From the NCBI GenBank assembly GCA_030340625.1, contig JAOPHQ010005154.1, positions 112,357 to 176,356 on the forward strand: a DNA stretch of 64,000 nt, read 5' to 3'. A program made the position numbers and the translations under genes. Shown here piece after piece: positions 37,101 through 50,349 of this stretch; position 1 is the first letter of the stretch, and each line of letters opens with the position of its first letter. Source of the stretch: Merluccius polli. Lineage: Eukaryota; Chordata; Actinopteri; Gadiformes; Merlucciidae. The notes beneath the pieces were generated by a model. That model was not told where the DNA came from and made no database searches. It was given only the letters and a program-made list of their open reading frames with translations.

Positions 37101-40100
37101 ATGTCATGCGGCGACGGGGCGAGACGCCATGGTGTGGCTGCAGCGGCGGTGATGAGAAGAGGGAGCTACGACGATTCTGCGGTGTCTCTACGCCCGGTGA
37201 GTATAGGAACCGACCGCTCTGCCCATCTACAGGCGGGACGTGGCCTTAGTGCCTGCATGCAATTGGATGTGCGTGTATGTCTCCTTCTAAACTGATTTGG
37301 CAACAGAATAGAATCAGACTCACTAACTAAAATAAGACAGTATGGTTCTATGAGGATACTTTTCAAATTTCAACATTCCAACTAAATATTTACATTTTCA
37401 TTTAGAGAAAAATGAATTCATAAATGTCACCAATTTTGGAAACAATTTTAGAATAAAATGTAAATTTGATAAAATACAAAACAAGGGTGATACTTTTAGG
37501 GTTAGTAATTCAAGTTCACGCAGCCTATGCTTCAAACATTTGTCGGAATAGATCGATTTGGTCGACCTGCCTGGTGAAACAAACAAAACCACAGCTTTCG
37601 ATTCTCCCATGCATTAATTTATTCAGCAAAGAAATTCGATTGGTTGCCGATCCCACACTTTTGTCGGGGGCTGGCTTCACATGCATGACTTCTAACCCAG
37701 TAGTGGTTAGAGGACCCAAACTTTTATTAAAACAGTCTTACAACTAGCCTTGACAAGCTTCAAGGTTGCTTTGGAAGTATCTTATAATGTTTGGATGAGC
37801 TGGCTATTTTATTCATATTTGATGTATTCATATTTAAACATGGACTTCAGCTTCAACTTCAGCCCCAACTTCAGCCCTTCAGCCCTGCTGGATTCCTCTT
37901 CACCATGATAATAACAACATACTCATCGCTTTGCTCACCAACACAATGGTTCTGAAACAGTTTTTCAAAACAAAAACCCATTGATAGTTTGAACTCACAT
38001 TGCTCAATAATGGCAGAAATGGTGCCAAGTGGATTTGAAGAGAGGGACTCCTATGGGTAAAAAATCACATACATGATAGACCTCTTTAAATGGCAAATGT
38101 TCTCCACCTTTGTTGTGTGCGTCGGCAGCGCAGATATTTCCCCCGCCCTACGTCCTTCTTTCCAACATGTAGAGCTACAATACTCATATAGCATACAGAC
38201 ACGCCACACATCCTCAGAGCTTGAATAACAAAAGATGTATTATATATTATTATTTAAAACGCATACGAGACTTCACTCCAATCTGTCAAGAACATGTCGT
38301 TTCCTGCCGGGGGATTCAAAGACTACGTGATAATATCTATTGTGTACATGTGTAGGCTGTATAATAGTATAATGCTAATGAGTCAGTAGTGGCGTGCCAG
38401 CCTGTCTTTTGCTCTTCTCAAAGCGTCCAGAGACGAGGCGACCATGGAGGCCCACAAGCTGCACCAGAAAGAGACACATTGTCCCTCTGGTTCATTTCTA
38501 GTCGAAAATGAAATTGCTGGGCAACAAAGCTGTTGTTTTTTTTTGTTAGAATTAGTTATTTTAATGGTTTTTCTTCACACATCACCTAGTTCTGGGAGGT
38601 CTTGTCTCGCGTGGACCAATTAGAGTCCAGGAGCCCCAACAATACACAGCACCGATGTGTTGGAGAATGGCTTGGTGCTCATTATGACTGACCTGAATTC
38701 TCCATAATAGGGTGCTGATGTGGTTTTCATGGATAAAGCACATCACGCTGAACAGTAAAACAAAAGACGTGGCGGTGGGGGGATTCAAAGTAGCACTCTA
38801 CAGCACAGCATTTCACGGGTGACATTGTAACAAAAATAAAAGTACGAATCTCAATTGGCCTTGATAAAAGTGAAAGACGTAACCAATACAAAGACAAACC
38901 CAGAATGAACATGGATTTTTCTGTAGTTGTGTTTGTATCCAACATCAGAAGCTCGGCATACATTTGTAAGGGGTTGTGTTTCTGTGTACCAACAATTTTA
39001 ACTTATTGTATTGCCCACAAGCTTGTTCAGCTATTTAGTACTAAATATATGTTGGAAATCAATGTCCACATCCAATCAATGTTCATTCTGGGTTTTTCTT
39101 TGTATTGTATTGTATGTGTATTGTATTCCTTTCCAAACAAAAGTCTTCATAGCTGGCATTTATATCTCAAATGTGTCTGTGATGCTTATTTTACTATTGC
39201 TAGTCTACATACAATTAATACATTATGTTAGTTAGTGTCATCAAAACATCAACAGTATTGTATGTATTGTATGTATTGTACAGCACCTCCGCAGCCTGGC
39301 TCACAGACGACGTTCAGCGCCGTCATTGGCTTTTGGGAAGTCACTGCCATGGTCTCCGATCAGGTCTGTCTTACTTTATTTCCACTACTTCGTCTGCTTT
39401 CTCTCCGTGAAGCCCAGCTTCCTATTCGTGGATCTGTGTACAAAGTCATATATCTGTTTTTTAAATGTTTTTTTGCTTGGCTACAACAATTTCAAATGAA
39501 GAACCTCAAACTAAATACATGTAAGCCTATTGTTTTTACTGCCATGCCTCATACCATCAGCTCGGCGAATACCATCTGCCTGTAAACTCCGAATAAACAC
39601 CTTGCAACAACATCTACCCGTGTCCTGTGTCGGAGGGCCCCAAAGGAAAGCCACTTAGGTGGCGTGTGGCCGGACGACCCTGCCACAATATAGTATAGAA
39701 AAGCTATGAAGAAGTTGAAGTTTGTAATGTGGGGGTTTTATTCACAGCCCACTCTGTCTGAAGTGTCATCTGGGGCTTTTACAGCATGTGAGAATCGAAA
39801 CAGCTCCCGCCCAGTGACCAGAAAACTCAAGTTGACATTAAAACGTTGTTATTGTCAATAGCTGTTTTAAGTTGAATTTGTTTAGTAGCCCTTAAATAAT
39901 AAATAATAAATAATAGCCCTTCATTCAACTGTACTCGATTACAAGTCGGCCTACTTGATATATAGGCGTCTTGTGTATAAATACAGTAACATGTTAGTTA
40001 TTTAATGGCTTAAGAGGTTGATGCTCATCGACTTTCAGTTGCTACAGATGAATGTAGATGAGTAACAAGCTAAATAACTGCTTGGAAATGTAATGTATGA

Positions 40101-40726
40101 AGTAGTACAAGGAAATGCTGAAAAAACGTACACACAAATGTCCCCAACTTTCCACTCCTTATTTGAATTGTACAGCATTTGTTATTGTCAGTACACGTTA
40201 CCTCGCCCACAATAACAAGAATAATACATGTGTTGTGTGTTGCTGTGACTTTTGGTCAATACCGGGTCTTCCTAACCTTTGATAAGTTATTGGCTCCACC
40301 AACACACGAGTGGGAGAGGCCAAACAAAAGGAAAATGTCACGGCCTCGTCTCACACTCTCACACTCTCACAGCTCCTTCATGCAGTGAGGGGGTGTGTGT
40401 GAAAACGAGACCCCAAGAGAGTTTCTGTATCACACACACACACACACACAGGGGCTCTGCCAGGCATTTTGGGCCCCATGAAAAGATATCATGGGGCCCA
40501 AAATGCGGTACTTCCGCGCGATCGTAACACACCCCTGGACCTACGACCGACGGGGACCGGCCCAATCCAGCCCTGGCCGGCCCATTATTGACCGGCCCAC
40601 CTTTCCCGGTACTCCCTATGGCCAATCCAGGCCTGCCTCGCGTGCGTGTGGGCCCCTGTCAGTGCTGGGCCCTTGGAATCGTCCTAACTTTTCCCCCCCT
40701 TACGGCGCCCCTGCACACACACGCAC

Positions 40727-40825
<99 letters not shown>

Positions 40826-41714
40826 TACAGAAACTCTCTCTTGGGGCTTCTGTTTCACACACACAAAATTCCCCCAAATTGCTGATAAAATTGGTGCAAT
40901 ATGAGTTATGCAATCACACCTTGGGACAATGCTTATAGGCCTAAACCTTTGAATAAGACAGTATCACCTCATGTATACGGTTGGCTTGGAAAAGTTACTG
41001 GTGTGTGTGACACCAAAAATGTGTGGTTCACTTTCAGGTCATATAATTTAACATTTTGGAATATTATTCATATTTTTAAACGAAACAACCAAAAAAAGTC
41101 CCCTCCATCTCTGTTCAGAAGTGTTGCATTTCACACACCTGGAGCCAGAAGCGGTTTTAAATCTAAATTGTCTCATACAGAGGCAGGTGCAGTCAAAAAG
41201 ACAGTCAACTAAAGTTGCCCAGCAACATTTCCCAGACAGAACATACTTTCTTCACTATCTGAACAAATACAGGTTTTGATTGCAGGCAGTTTGATTCGAG
41301 AGGGATTCGAGAGGGATTTGAGTGGGCGGGGCAAGCACGCTATGACATGGCATGATACAAAGGCAGGCGATTTTCATTTCTCATTTGTTTTGTACAACTG
41401 ATTCCTGAGCTGAAGCCTCAGGGGAACATAGTGTTAAGGTGTTACCTGGGAGGCCAGCACAGAGCTCTCTCTGTATAAGGGGAGGATCCTAGCAGACGGC
41501 CCTATTGTTGTACAAGGTAGCCCATAGTCTTTGTGAACATCATACTCACTTTCTTACTCACTCACTCACACACACACTCCTATTCCTTTAAAAAAATGTA
41601 TTCTATTTTTATCTATTTTATCTTCTCATGTATGACTCTCCATCTTGAGTGAACTTGAGTTGTGTCTCCTTCTCACAGCGATGGTGTGTGTATTCCTTAT
41701 TTTTTAATCTTTAA

Positions 41715-41748
<34 letters not shown>

Positions 41749-44700
41749 CCCCCCCTAGCAGGCAGGAGGCATGGCCCAGTGTGGACCAGTGTCCCTTCGT
41801 CCTTGGCCTCAGCAGCGAGAACGGGGAGCTGCTGCTGGACCAGCGTGTCCGGGTTACCGAGGGCAACAAGACCAAGGACAGGCACCTCTTTCTTTTCAGC
41901 GACGTCCTTGTCTTCGCTAAGCTTAAGTGAGTGTGTGGATGTAGAAGTAACTGGGTGTGGGTAGTAATGTAAGTAAAGTAGTAATACCACACTGTAGAAA
42001 TTCGCTGTTCCAAGTAAAATGTCCAAGTGTTACTTAAAGGCACACTCGTGGCATCTAGTGGAACAGACTTGGCAGAAATTGAATATAATATTCATAAGGA
42101 TGATTTCATTAGTGTATAATGACCTGAAAATAATATTTGTTGTGTTTTGCGTTCACTTAGAATGAGTCGTTTATATCTACATGGGGAGCGGGTCCCCTTC
42201 CATGGAGGCCGCCATGTTGCACCGCCATGTTTCTACAGTAGCCCAGAATGGACAAACGGCTGTAGAGAAATAAAGCCTTCGTCTGCATATTGTTGTTGAG
42301 ACTAAAATAGGTTAATTCGCCAACATTTAGTAGCTGGCCTGGGGGGCGGAGTTACCTCGCGTTTGATACGTTTTACAATAATGTCCACCTGCCAGGGACG
42401 TCCCGACATCAAAACTGAAAATGACATTTAACAGCATAGCGCTACTGTGGTGATGTATTAAGATAATCTCAATAGCAGTTTGTTGTAATCTGCAACCTCA
42501 CCACTTGATGCCACTTAATTTTACAGTGTACCACTAAGTAAAAGTACAAAGTATTTGTATTAAAATATACTTAAAGTACCAAAAGTAAGTAACCAATAAA
42601 GCCTTATTGATATAATAATATAATTTATTTATTGATTATATGTTGTATTGTTAATCTGAATGCAAAGTACCTATTAACTGAAGCTGTCATATAAATGTAA
42701 TGGCGTAAAAAGTACAATATTTACCTCTGAGATGTATGGTGTAGAAGTATAAGGTAGCAGAAAAAGAGAAAGTATCTCAAATTAGTATTTAAGTACAGTA
42801 CTTGAGTAAATGTACCTTACCTCTTCATTTTCACATCTTTATAGTTTATAAAGACAATAGTGTAAATTACTTTGGGACATAAATATTAGAAGCAAACATG
42901 AAGACATCTGTAGTAGCTGATGTTGCAATATCTCAAAAACAAGCGAAAGCACAAAAATGATTCTTATATCCCTACTTGAGTCATTAGTGAACAATATTTC
43001 ACCAACCCTCATTCATTACTTTTAAGACAAAATCTCTATGTTAAACAACAAGGAAGTTAAGAAAATCACATGTCTCGGGTAAGCTAGGGACTTTTTTTTT
43101 TTTTTTTACTGTAATAGCAATAGGGAACCTCCCAATTTGGTAATCCCCAATACAGAGAGAGAGACTTAATGCCACTGTAAGCTACCATAAGACTTCAGTA
43201 GGTCTTTTCCTACACACTACCAATACTACTACTGTACTGTCGTAGTGCATGCAGTGATCAGGGAGCAGGTGTCACCATGTCACACGTCAAGGCCTGGAAG
43301 ACAAGCAGCCTCCTCAGCATGCGTCTCCAGACATGAGTCTGTAATTAAACATGGATGAGAAAGGTGAAAGGGGCTTTTTCTTCTTCTTAGATTTGGCTTT
43401 GGTAACAAACAGGGTTGCCCAGGGGGCAGACCTACTCTATCTATGGCAGATGTGTATTAATATTCAAGTAATTTGATGAATCGTTATGATTCATACAATT
43501 CATACAACCATTCAATTACTCCTGGGTTAAAGGTAGCTTTCCACAGGAAGCCAAAAAATGATAACAGCAGCCAATCAATAAACGTCATGAGCTGCAGTGG
43601 TTGTTGGGGGAAAAAATGACTGCAGCAATAGTGTGGCTTGCTTTACAACTACACTGATCACTGTCAAGCGCAAAAGAGCTGATACTCCAAAGATAACAAT
43701 TAGAAGTATTTAATTGAATTAAAAAATTAAGCTAATGGCGCTAATGGCCTCGAGGTCTACATTGCAAAAAGCACTAGTTGGACAGAAGTCTGTAACTGCA
43801 GTAGGTATTCAAATGAATGAAATCTTTATTTGCATTACAGTGACAGATATCCTACATGGCCACAATTTCTTCTCTTGAATTATTATTTTAAATATGCAGC
43901 ATTTAGAAGAGCCTCACTCCAAAGATGCATTTGAGCATTGGTGTGTTTTGTTTTTAGTTAATTCCCACTTTAATCAGCCTTGGCCTTTTGAATCCTGAAT
44001 TGCCTCGAATGTCTTCCATTCTTTTGTGTTCTTCCAATGTGTGTGTGTGTGTGTGTGTAAGAGCAGGTCGAGTGCCAGCTACCGTCTAAAGCACAGGGTG
44101 AATCTGGGAGACATCTGGGTCTATAGCTTCGACGATGATGACGATGATGACGATGACGTCGAGGATGAAGCTGCGGGAGGGGACGCGGACCTCCGGGTGA
44201 CTCTGGTGTTGGCGTGGGGGCCAACTTTCTGTATGGTCTCCTTCTGGTGAGCAACCAAACCTTTAGTTTCTCTAAAGGTTTGGTTGCTTTTCGGTGGTCG
44301 ATTCCACGTTTCCTATTTCACAAGAGTCTTGTGATGCTACAAAGAGTCAGACAAGTATCTTCCACTTCTCTGTTCAGGGTCAAGGCCTTAATCACTGCGT
44401 AGTCTCTCTCTCTCTCTTTGTCCTCGCTCTGTTGTCCTCGCTTGTCCTCTCTCCTCAGTTTAATCTCGGCCTGTCTCTTGTCTTACCTGCAGTCTCATTG
44501 GTTCAACACTGTTTAATATTCAATTGGGTGTGTGGGTGTGTAGGAGTATTACAGTATTACACAAACTAAAAATAAAGCCTCCTTTGACGTCTCAGGAGAT
44601 GAAACTTTAAAGTGTGCCACAACGTCACGCCGGTGTTTCTGTGGCAATGGAACTGTTCACTTTCTTTTGCCAACCCACGAGTCCTGTGGCTGCATAGACA

Positions 44701-47700
44701 AGAGGAAGTGGAAGGCGTCTGGTGTAATGGCACAGAGGGCGGGGATTTGTGTGTGTGTGTGAGCCATGACGCTTGTCACAGCTTCCGTTTTAAGTTTTGA
44801 AAAGGGCCCGAGCGGCTCCAGAAGTCAGATGCTTAAGCAGCCGTTGGGGGTTAATTTGCTCGCTCTCTCTCTCTCTCGGTCTCGTTCTCTCTGTGGATTT
44901 ACTACTCACACATCGTACACCTCATGCTGTTTGTCTCTCCTGCAGCTCACCTGGAGTGAAGGAGCGCTGGCTGGACACCCTGCACAGGTACCACAGCTAA
45001 CGATAACCCTAACAAAATATCCCTGTTAGGAGGGACATCATGGAACTGTTACCGACTGCTGTTTAAAAGCTATAAAACTCCAGTTTAGAATGGACAGTCA
45101 ACACATTTTAACCTTATTGAAGACACAATGTTTTTTGTTTTCATTACCACAAGGTAGAACTATTTCATCTCTGTGCATCTGTTAAATGTTATATAACTCA
45201 TTATTTTATATAAATTGTATGGTTGCGAGTACTTCGTACATTTTACAGATTCCGTACACCAAATTATGATTCTCAGTGCCAAAAAGTAGTTGGGGTATAT
45301 TTACCCCAAATATATTTACTTATTAAACTTTAAAAATAAATACAGAGATATTGCAAGTAGCAAATGGAGAATATGCTCTGATATGGGGCAAGAGTGGCTC
45401 AGGAGGGATAGCGGGTTGTCGATCCCGAGCTCCTCCTAGCTAAGTGTCAAGGTGTCCCTGACCTAATGGCTTCTTGTGTGGCTGACACTGTCGGTGTATG
45501 AATTGGTGAATGTGAGGCAAAATTGTATAGCTCTTTAAGTGACCACTGGTCTGAAAAGCACTATATAAATGCAGTCTATTATTATGTACGATTGTATGTT
45601 GAATGTAAAAGGAACCCTGGCATTAACTTTTATCCCAAATTGCAGGGAGATTATTGAGGCCAGAGCTACGTCTGACGTTACCACGCCAACGCCACACGCA
45701 CTCATGAAGGTGTTGAGTGGCAACATCATGGTGAGTTCCTCCCTGACTCATTCCAGGTTGTTCTTTAGTCACATTGTTTTTTTAATGGAATTGGTGGAGT
45801 CAAAAAATACAAAGCACTCAATCTTTCTCTCTCTCTCTGCTTTATTTGTATTTTTTCAGACAAAAACGCTAACAGGAGTTGGCATGGAGCCTTTTATTGA
45901 GTTTCAATCTGAAGTGAGTACAACAAAATACATGACATTTGATTAACTTTACATGTTTGGGGAAAACCAACCAACACTTACACCTGCATCTGGGTTGCAA
46001 AAAAAAAACAACCCCCAAAACATTTTGGGAGTTTGCATGTGTGGGTGTGTGCGCGTCGACACACGTTCCTCTCACATGTTCGTCACCACAACATCCCTTT
46101 TTTTTTTTGTTTCCCTTTTGTGTTACTAGGACAACATCAAACTCTCTGGCCCGTGCAAGCCGGTTTCTAACCAGGAAGACAGATTGACTCAGCCAATCGG
46201 TGAGCTTCAAAGGGTGCCTGCCGATATCAATGACACTTTACCCTTCCCCCAACCATCTTTCATTAAAAACAGTGGCAGAATTAATGAGTGATAGTACTGA
46301 GGTGTTATAACTGCCTATGCCGGCTCTGTCTCCCACAGGATGTTCAAAAAGAGAACTTGCTGCTACTGATAAGGGAACTGGGGTGTGCTCTTTGCAACAG
46401 CTAATACTTCTTACTTTCTTTTTACTCTTGCAATCTTGCAATCTTGTTGACTTGCAACATCAACTCACTGGAGCCTTTGCAGCCAGTGTATGCACATAAG
46501 AAACATCTATATGTACGCACACACACAGAGGTTTCTGAATGTGAGTGACCACAGATAAACAAAACAGATGGAGGTACACCGATATAGACATAGATATCAC
46601 ACCACAAACACAAAGTAGATTCAATAGATTACTAATCAAATCGTTTCTTTTTTCTCTCATCAGAAAACAGCGACGGATGGAACATTATACGCAGGCTGAG
46701 GAGGAGCTTGACCAGACCCGAGTTAGACTCTGGGGCCCAGTTGTTCGGACAGCCCCTGCTCAAGATATGCCCGGACACCTGCTCTCTTCCCAAGCCAGTC
46801 ACTGTAAGTCACGTGTCCTTTGAGGCTGTCATTGGCTGCATCAAGTCTGCATCAATGACGAATGAAGGGATCTTGAGCTATGTGCACATGCACATACACA
46901 CACCCCTCCCTGTTTATGCCAGTAGTTTCTTCCAGTAGAGGAGCTGTTTTGGTAAAAAAAATATCACAGATGTGTATGAGTAAATTGTCTAGGTGTGGGA
47001 CCCCATGTTTAAAAAATATAATTTGAAGAAATAGAATCCGCCACACAACCTGCAAACTGACGACGAACAGCAAATACAATTGAGAAGGTGACACAAAAGC
47101 TGGTTCTTTTTGAGGAGGGCATATAGGTTCCAGTGAACATAAGCACAGCACCTGAGCTAAACTGTAATCATGTAATAGCTGACAGCTCCAGGTGACCTTC
47201 TGATCCTAGATGCATGCAATGTCTCTAAGAGACAAATGCACACACACACACTCTGACTTGCATTCATGTATCCCCCCCTCTCTTCTCCTCCAGGACATGC
47301 TGGTGCTGCTGTGGAAGAAGGGCCCCGCCATGGAGGGGGTGTTCCGCAAGCCGGGCAACAGCAGGAGCATGAGGGAGATCCGCGAGCAGCTCAACGCTGG
47401 CCTGTCGGTGAACATGGAGGAGCTGCCTGTGGTTCTCCTTGTGGCGCTGCTCAAGGTACATACACTTACTTCCGCGGCCCGTTCTCCTCCACTGCAGCCT
47501 ACACTCTACTGCTGCAACACATTTCCTGTACAGCAGCTGAAGCCAAAGCATAAGCGGTATTCAATGTCGATGTCATCAGCATAGTACAAATGGTATTACC
47601 GCTGTGTTTGCTTTCACACAGCGGGAATAATAATAATAATGATAGTTTTGTCAATACGTATGCATTATGTATAATATTGTGGGCTTGCTGGATCCACTGG

Positions 47701-50029
47701 CGTGACCTTCTTCTTCTCCTTTCCCCACCACTGCAGTGTTTTCTGAAGGAGCTGCCAGGCAGCCTGCTGGTTTCTGAACTGTACGACTCCTGGGTGAAGG
47801 CTCTGGACGCAGATGAAGGCCAACAGAGGTCTTCGCAAATCATGAGGTAAACAAGAAAGAGTGCTAATGGGAAATTCCCTCTGGTGTAAATTATTGATGC
47901 AGTTGCCCTCTCCCATGGTGTAGTTGAATGGACAAGGCTTGCTGCTAGAGGAAGTAGCATTGTCTGACTTTCCGTTGGCATTTCCACACCACAGACTTCT
48001 GCTTTTGATCCGTCCTCCGTCTAAATACACCCATTAAATACACGAAAAGGCGCCAAACCGAACCTAATCCTCTGTCCCCACCACCATTCCCTCCCTCTTC
48101 CCTCCAGTGTTCTGGGCAAGCTCCCCATGCACAACCAGCTGCTCCTACAGCAGCTGCTCTGCGTTCTCCATCACATCCTGGAGCGCTCCAACACCAACAA
48201 GATGGATGCCCGCAACCTGGCGGTGTGCATTGCGCCCACACTCCTGCAGCTGAACACCACCCCCCTCGAGGAGCAGAAGGGCAAGCTTGAAAAGGTACAA
48301 GATATATCTTTCAGTCTCAGTCATATCTATCTGGATATGCCTGCACTTTGTCACCGGGTTGCCCCCTTCTGCTCTGAGTTTTGTGGGCGAAGCACAGCGA
48401 GAAACCTCAAAGTGGTTTCACAATCACGAGTTGTTTAACACAACATGATTAATATTGCATTTGGATTCTACTATACAGAAAAAAATACTTGTTGAGCACT
48501 GCACTTGTACTGCACTGCATCTTGTAGCTCGTTATCTTGTTGTTAGGCTTTATTTTGATTACACAATTGGTCGTCGACTCCTTGTCATTTTGCGTCATAG
48601 CCATCCCTGATGAAAGATGCTAACCCCCGTGTTGTGCTAACCCTCTTGTTGTGCCGTGCAGGTGACGGAGCTCACTCAGTACCTCATTGAACATTGCTGC
48701 GAGCTGCTGGGAGAGAACATTGTCCACCTACTAGGGGACACCGATGAGGACTCAGGTGCGTTGATGACATGTCACCACACACTCGTGCCGCTGTTAACCC
48801 CCAACCGTTTCGACAGAATTGATTCAAATGTGCCGTATTACAACAACAAAGCAACAAAAATTACAATGATGACCCGGCTCCCTCGTCCACAGACTCCCTG
48901 AGTGCTCAGCTGCACGACTCAGCATACGACAGCACCGACCCGGACGCAGAGGGCGAACCAGCTGAGTGCGCGGGCTCCGTGGCAGGGTTGTCACGATCGC
49001 TGCCGTGCTCCACCACCGCCTCTACCACCACCGTCCCTTCCTGCGCCTCCGGGGCCTTCACCAAGCTGACCTTCAACCGCCGCTGTTCCGAGCCCACCCT
49101 TAAAACCCTCTTCCCCCCGGTGGAGGCAACCAGCCGGGCCAGTCTGAGCTGCCTGGCCAGGAGCCACGATGACTGCTCCCTAGCGAGGAGGGAGGGCTAC
49201 GACCAGCAACCACTGAAGAAGCAGATCTCCGACGACTCGATCTTGCTCCGTAAGCTTGCCGACCCAGCAGCCTACGCCCTCCTGGAAGGCGTGGCTCCCT
49301 CGTGGAATGCTTCGCGCTCCTCCAACTGCTCTCTCGAGAGCGCCGCCTCCAACCAATCGGAGGGCTCAGTGTTCAACAGTTCCCCGCAGGCGTCACCCAC
49401 TTGCCCGCGCAAGTGGACCGCAATCCGCCAGCCCCGCTGGGGCGCAACACCCAGGACGGATGGTGGCCCGGTCCCGGATTCAGAGGGAAAGCGCCGGAGT
49501 CAATCCATGAGGCTGGACGGGAAGGTCTCAGTGAAGATGCTCAAGAAAACAAGCGGCTTCTCCTTCCGCCAGAGCAGCCTGAAGACCCCACAAGGCCCCG
49601 AGGGAGATGCTCCTCCCGTGCGAGACACTGCAGGAGGACTCTCAAAGCCAGCCCCTGCGGCAGCCACGCCCCCAGTCGGCCATCGAAGCCTTCCAGCTGC
49701 CGCGCAGGCCGCCGTCCTACGAGCAGGCAGTGCAGAGCGCTGGAATGCCCGCGCCTCCGCTTTACCGCCCGCTGACCGTACAAGACGCCCAGCGGGAGCA
49801 GGGCCAGAGGTCCTCCGTGAGCGAGGACTTCCTGTCAAGCTGTTCGGACTGCTTCTCCTCGGCACCAACGCCGGCAGTGGAGGAGGACCAGGTCGGGTTG
49901 GAGAAGCGCCCCTTCCGCCAGAGAGCCATGTCGGAGTCGGTGTCCCGAGCCCGTCTGGAGGCGGCGTCGCGGAGGTGCAGCCAGCCCGTGTTCGAAGAAT
50001 ATCCCTATGCCAAGGAGTCCTACGTTTGA
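37101..50029 (+). CDS. tagap: T-cell activation RhoGTPase-activating protein, long form with PH domain
   Basis: Fourteen coding exons with matching phases: 37101-37196, 39284-39363, 41759-41926, 44067-44246, 44946-44987, 45646-45730, 45860-45913, 46130-46199, 46664-46803, 47294-47455, 47737-47846, 48108-48294, 48662-48755, 48893-50029 (about 867 aa). RRRSAPSL lies near residue 40 (as in ARHGAP20). A PH domain covers about 67-187 (HLFLFSDVLVFAKL, VKERWLDTLHR) with a nine-Asp tract. MEPFIEFQSEDNIK (about 226-239) matches the human TAGAP N-terminus. The RhoGAP domain covers about 288-480 with arginine finger GVFRK (about R323) and NLAVCIAPTLL. The tail has RPPSYEQAVQ and RRCSQPVFEEYPYAKESYV, the TAGAP C-terminus. 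It would accelerate GTP hydrolysis on Rho GTPases in lymphocytes (family). One extra base in the G run 49602-49604 shifts the frame near residue 726. Exon 1 is the least certain. Poly(A) signals lie at 50160-50169. Confidence 0.9.
39550..39687 (+). repeat. LTR 3' fragment in tagap intron 2
   Basis: Shares catcagctcggcgaatacca, the stretch around gtgtcctgtgtcggagggcc, and the end ccctgccaca with the LTR ending at 20197. It has an AATAAA near 39592. It begins about 190 bp after exon 2. Confidence 0.7.
40387..40880. repeat. Inverted-repeat element containing a perfect hairpin and long (AC)n
   Basis: The outer arms (about 40387-40430 and 40830-40880) are imperfect reverse complements sharing ccccaagagagtttctgtat (the right copy has one extra ag). 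Inside is an 18-bp perfect hairpin (40464-40481 with 40489-40506), a GC-rich stretch and an AC tract (40713-40822). Confidence 0.65.
42030..42840. repeat. Two interspersed repeats in tagap intron 3
   Basis: 42030-42525 has complementary ends (cgtggcatctagtgg and ccacttgatgccac) like a short fish MITE. 42530-42840 has the aagtac-rich ends (agtaaaagtacaaag and gtacagtacttgagtaaatg) of a common fish repeat. Neither codes for protein. Confidence 0.5.
44038..44066 (+). promoter_or_regulatory. (TG)n tract in place of pyrimidine tract at tagap exon 4 acceptor
   Basis: A TG tract (44038-44058) runs into taagagcag, and exon 4 starts at 44067. There is no ordinary polypyrimidine tract adjacent to the AG. 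UG repeats at this position are known binding sites for TDP-43 and CELF proteins, for example at CFTR exon 9 (established knowledge). Confidence 0.65.
44251..44287 (+). promoter_or_regulatory. Perfect 16-bp hairpin over the tagap exon 4 donor
   Basis: gcaaccaaacctttag (44251-44266) pairs perfectly with ctaaaggtttggttgc (44272-44287) around loop tttct. The donor GT is at 44247, so the stem begins at intron position +5 and would occupy part of the U1 snRNA site. Confidence 0.75.
45391..45584 (+). mobile_element. tRNA-derived SINE copy in tagap intron 5
   Basis: Same family as 7243-7456: agtggctcaggagggatagc at the head and tctgaaaagcactatataaa at the tail. The B-box region has lost part of its sequence. 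Confidence 0.75.
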
Positions 50030-50159
50030 CTACCCTTACTGTGAACTTTTTTCGTCTCCCTTTTCCCCCTTTCTTTTCAACTCACTTTTTTACAAGGTAA
50101 CAAATGTACAACCGTTTAAAAGGTGGTTCATAGTCTGACCTTGAAAAGCTATGTAAATG

Positions 50160-50169
50160 AATAAATAAA
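50160..50169 (+). terminator. tagap poly(A) signals
   Basis: Overlapping AATAAA hexamers (50160-50165 and 50164-50169) lie about 130 bases after the stop codon. A weaker ATTAAA occurs at 50341. Confidence 0.6.
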
Positions 50170-50349
50170 CTGTTGTTAATAGGATAAAATGTTCACTTGC
50201 ACTTTTCTACTATGCTATTTGTTGTTCTTTTTCATGTAGTGAATCTAGCAGATTGATAACTGTACTTAGTTCAATCATTCAATCTCTATGTCCATTTTGT
50301 TTGTTTGTTATCTTAAGCTCACATCATTCACCTTCACTACATTAAAGCT

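Noticed and set aside
48979..50100. The single longest frame through tagap exon 14 as the real C-terminus
   Set aside because: After about 49600 this frame has no conservation, while the other frame ends in the conserved TAGAP tail (PVFEEYPYAKESYV).
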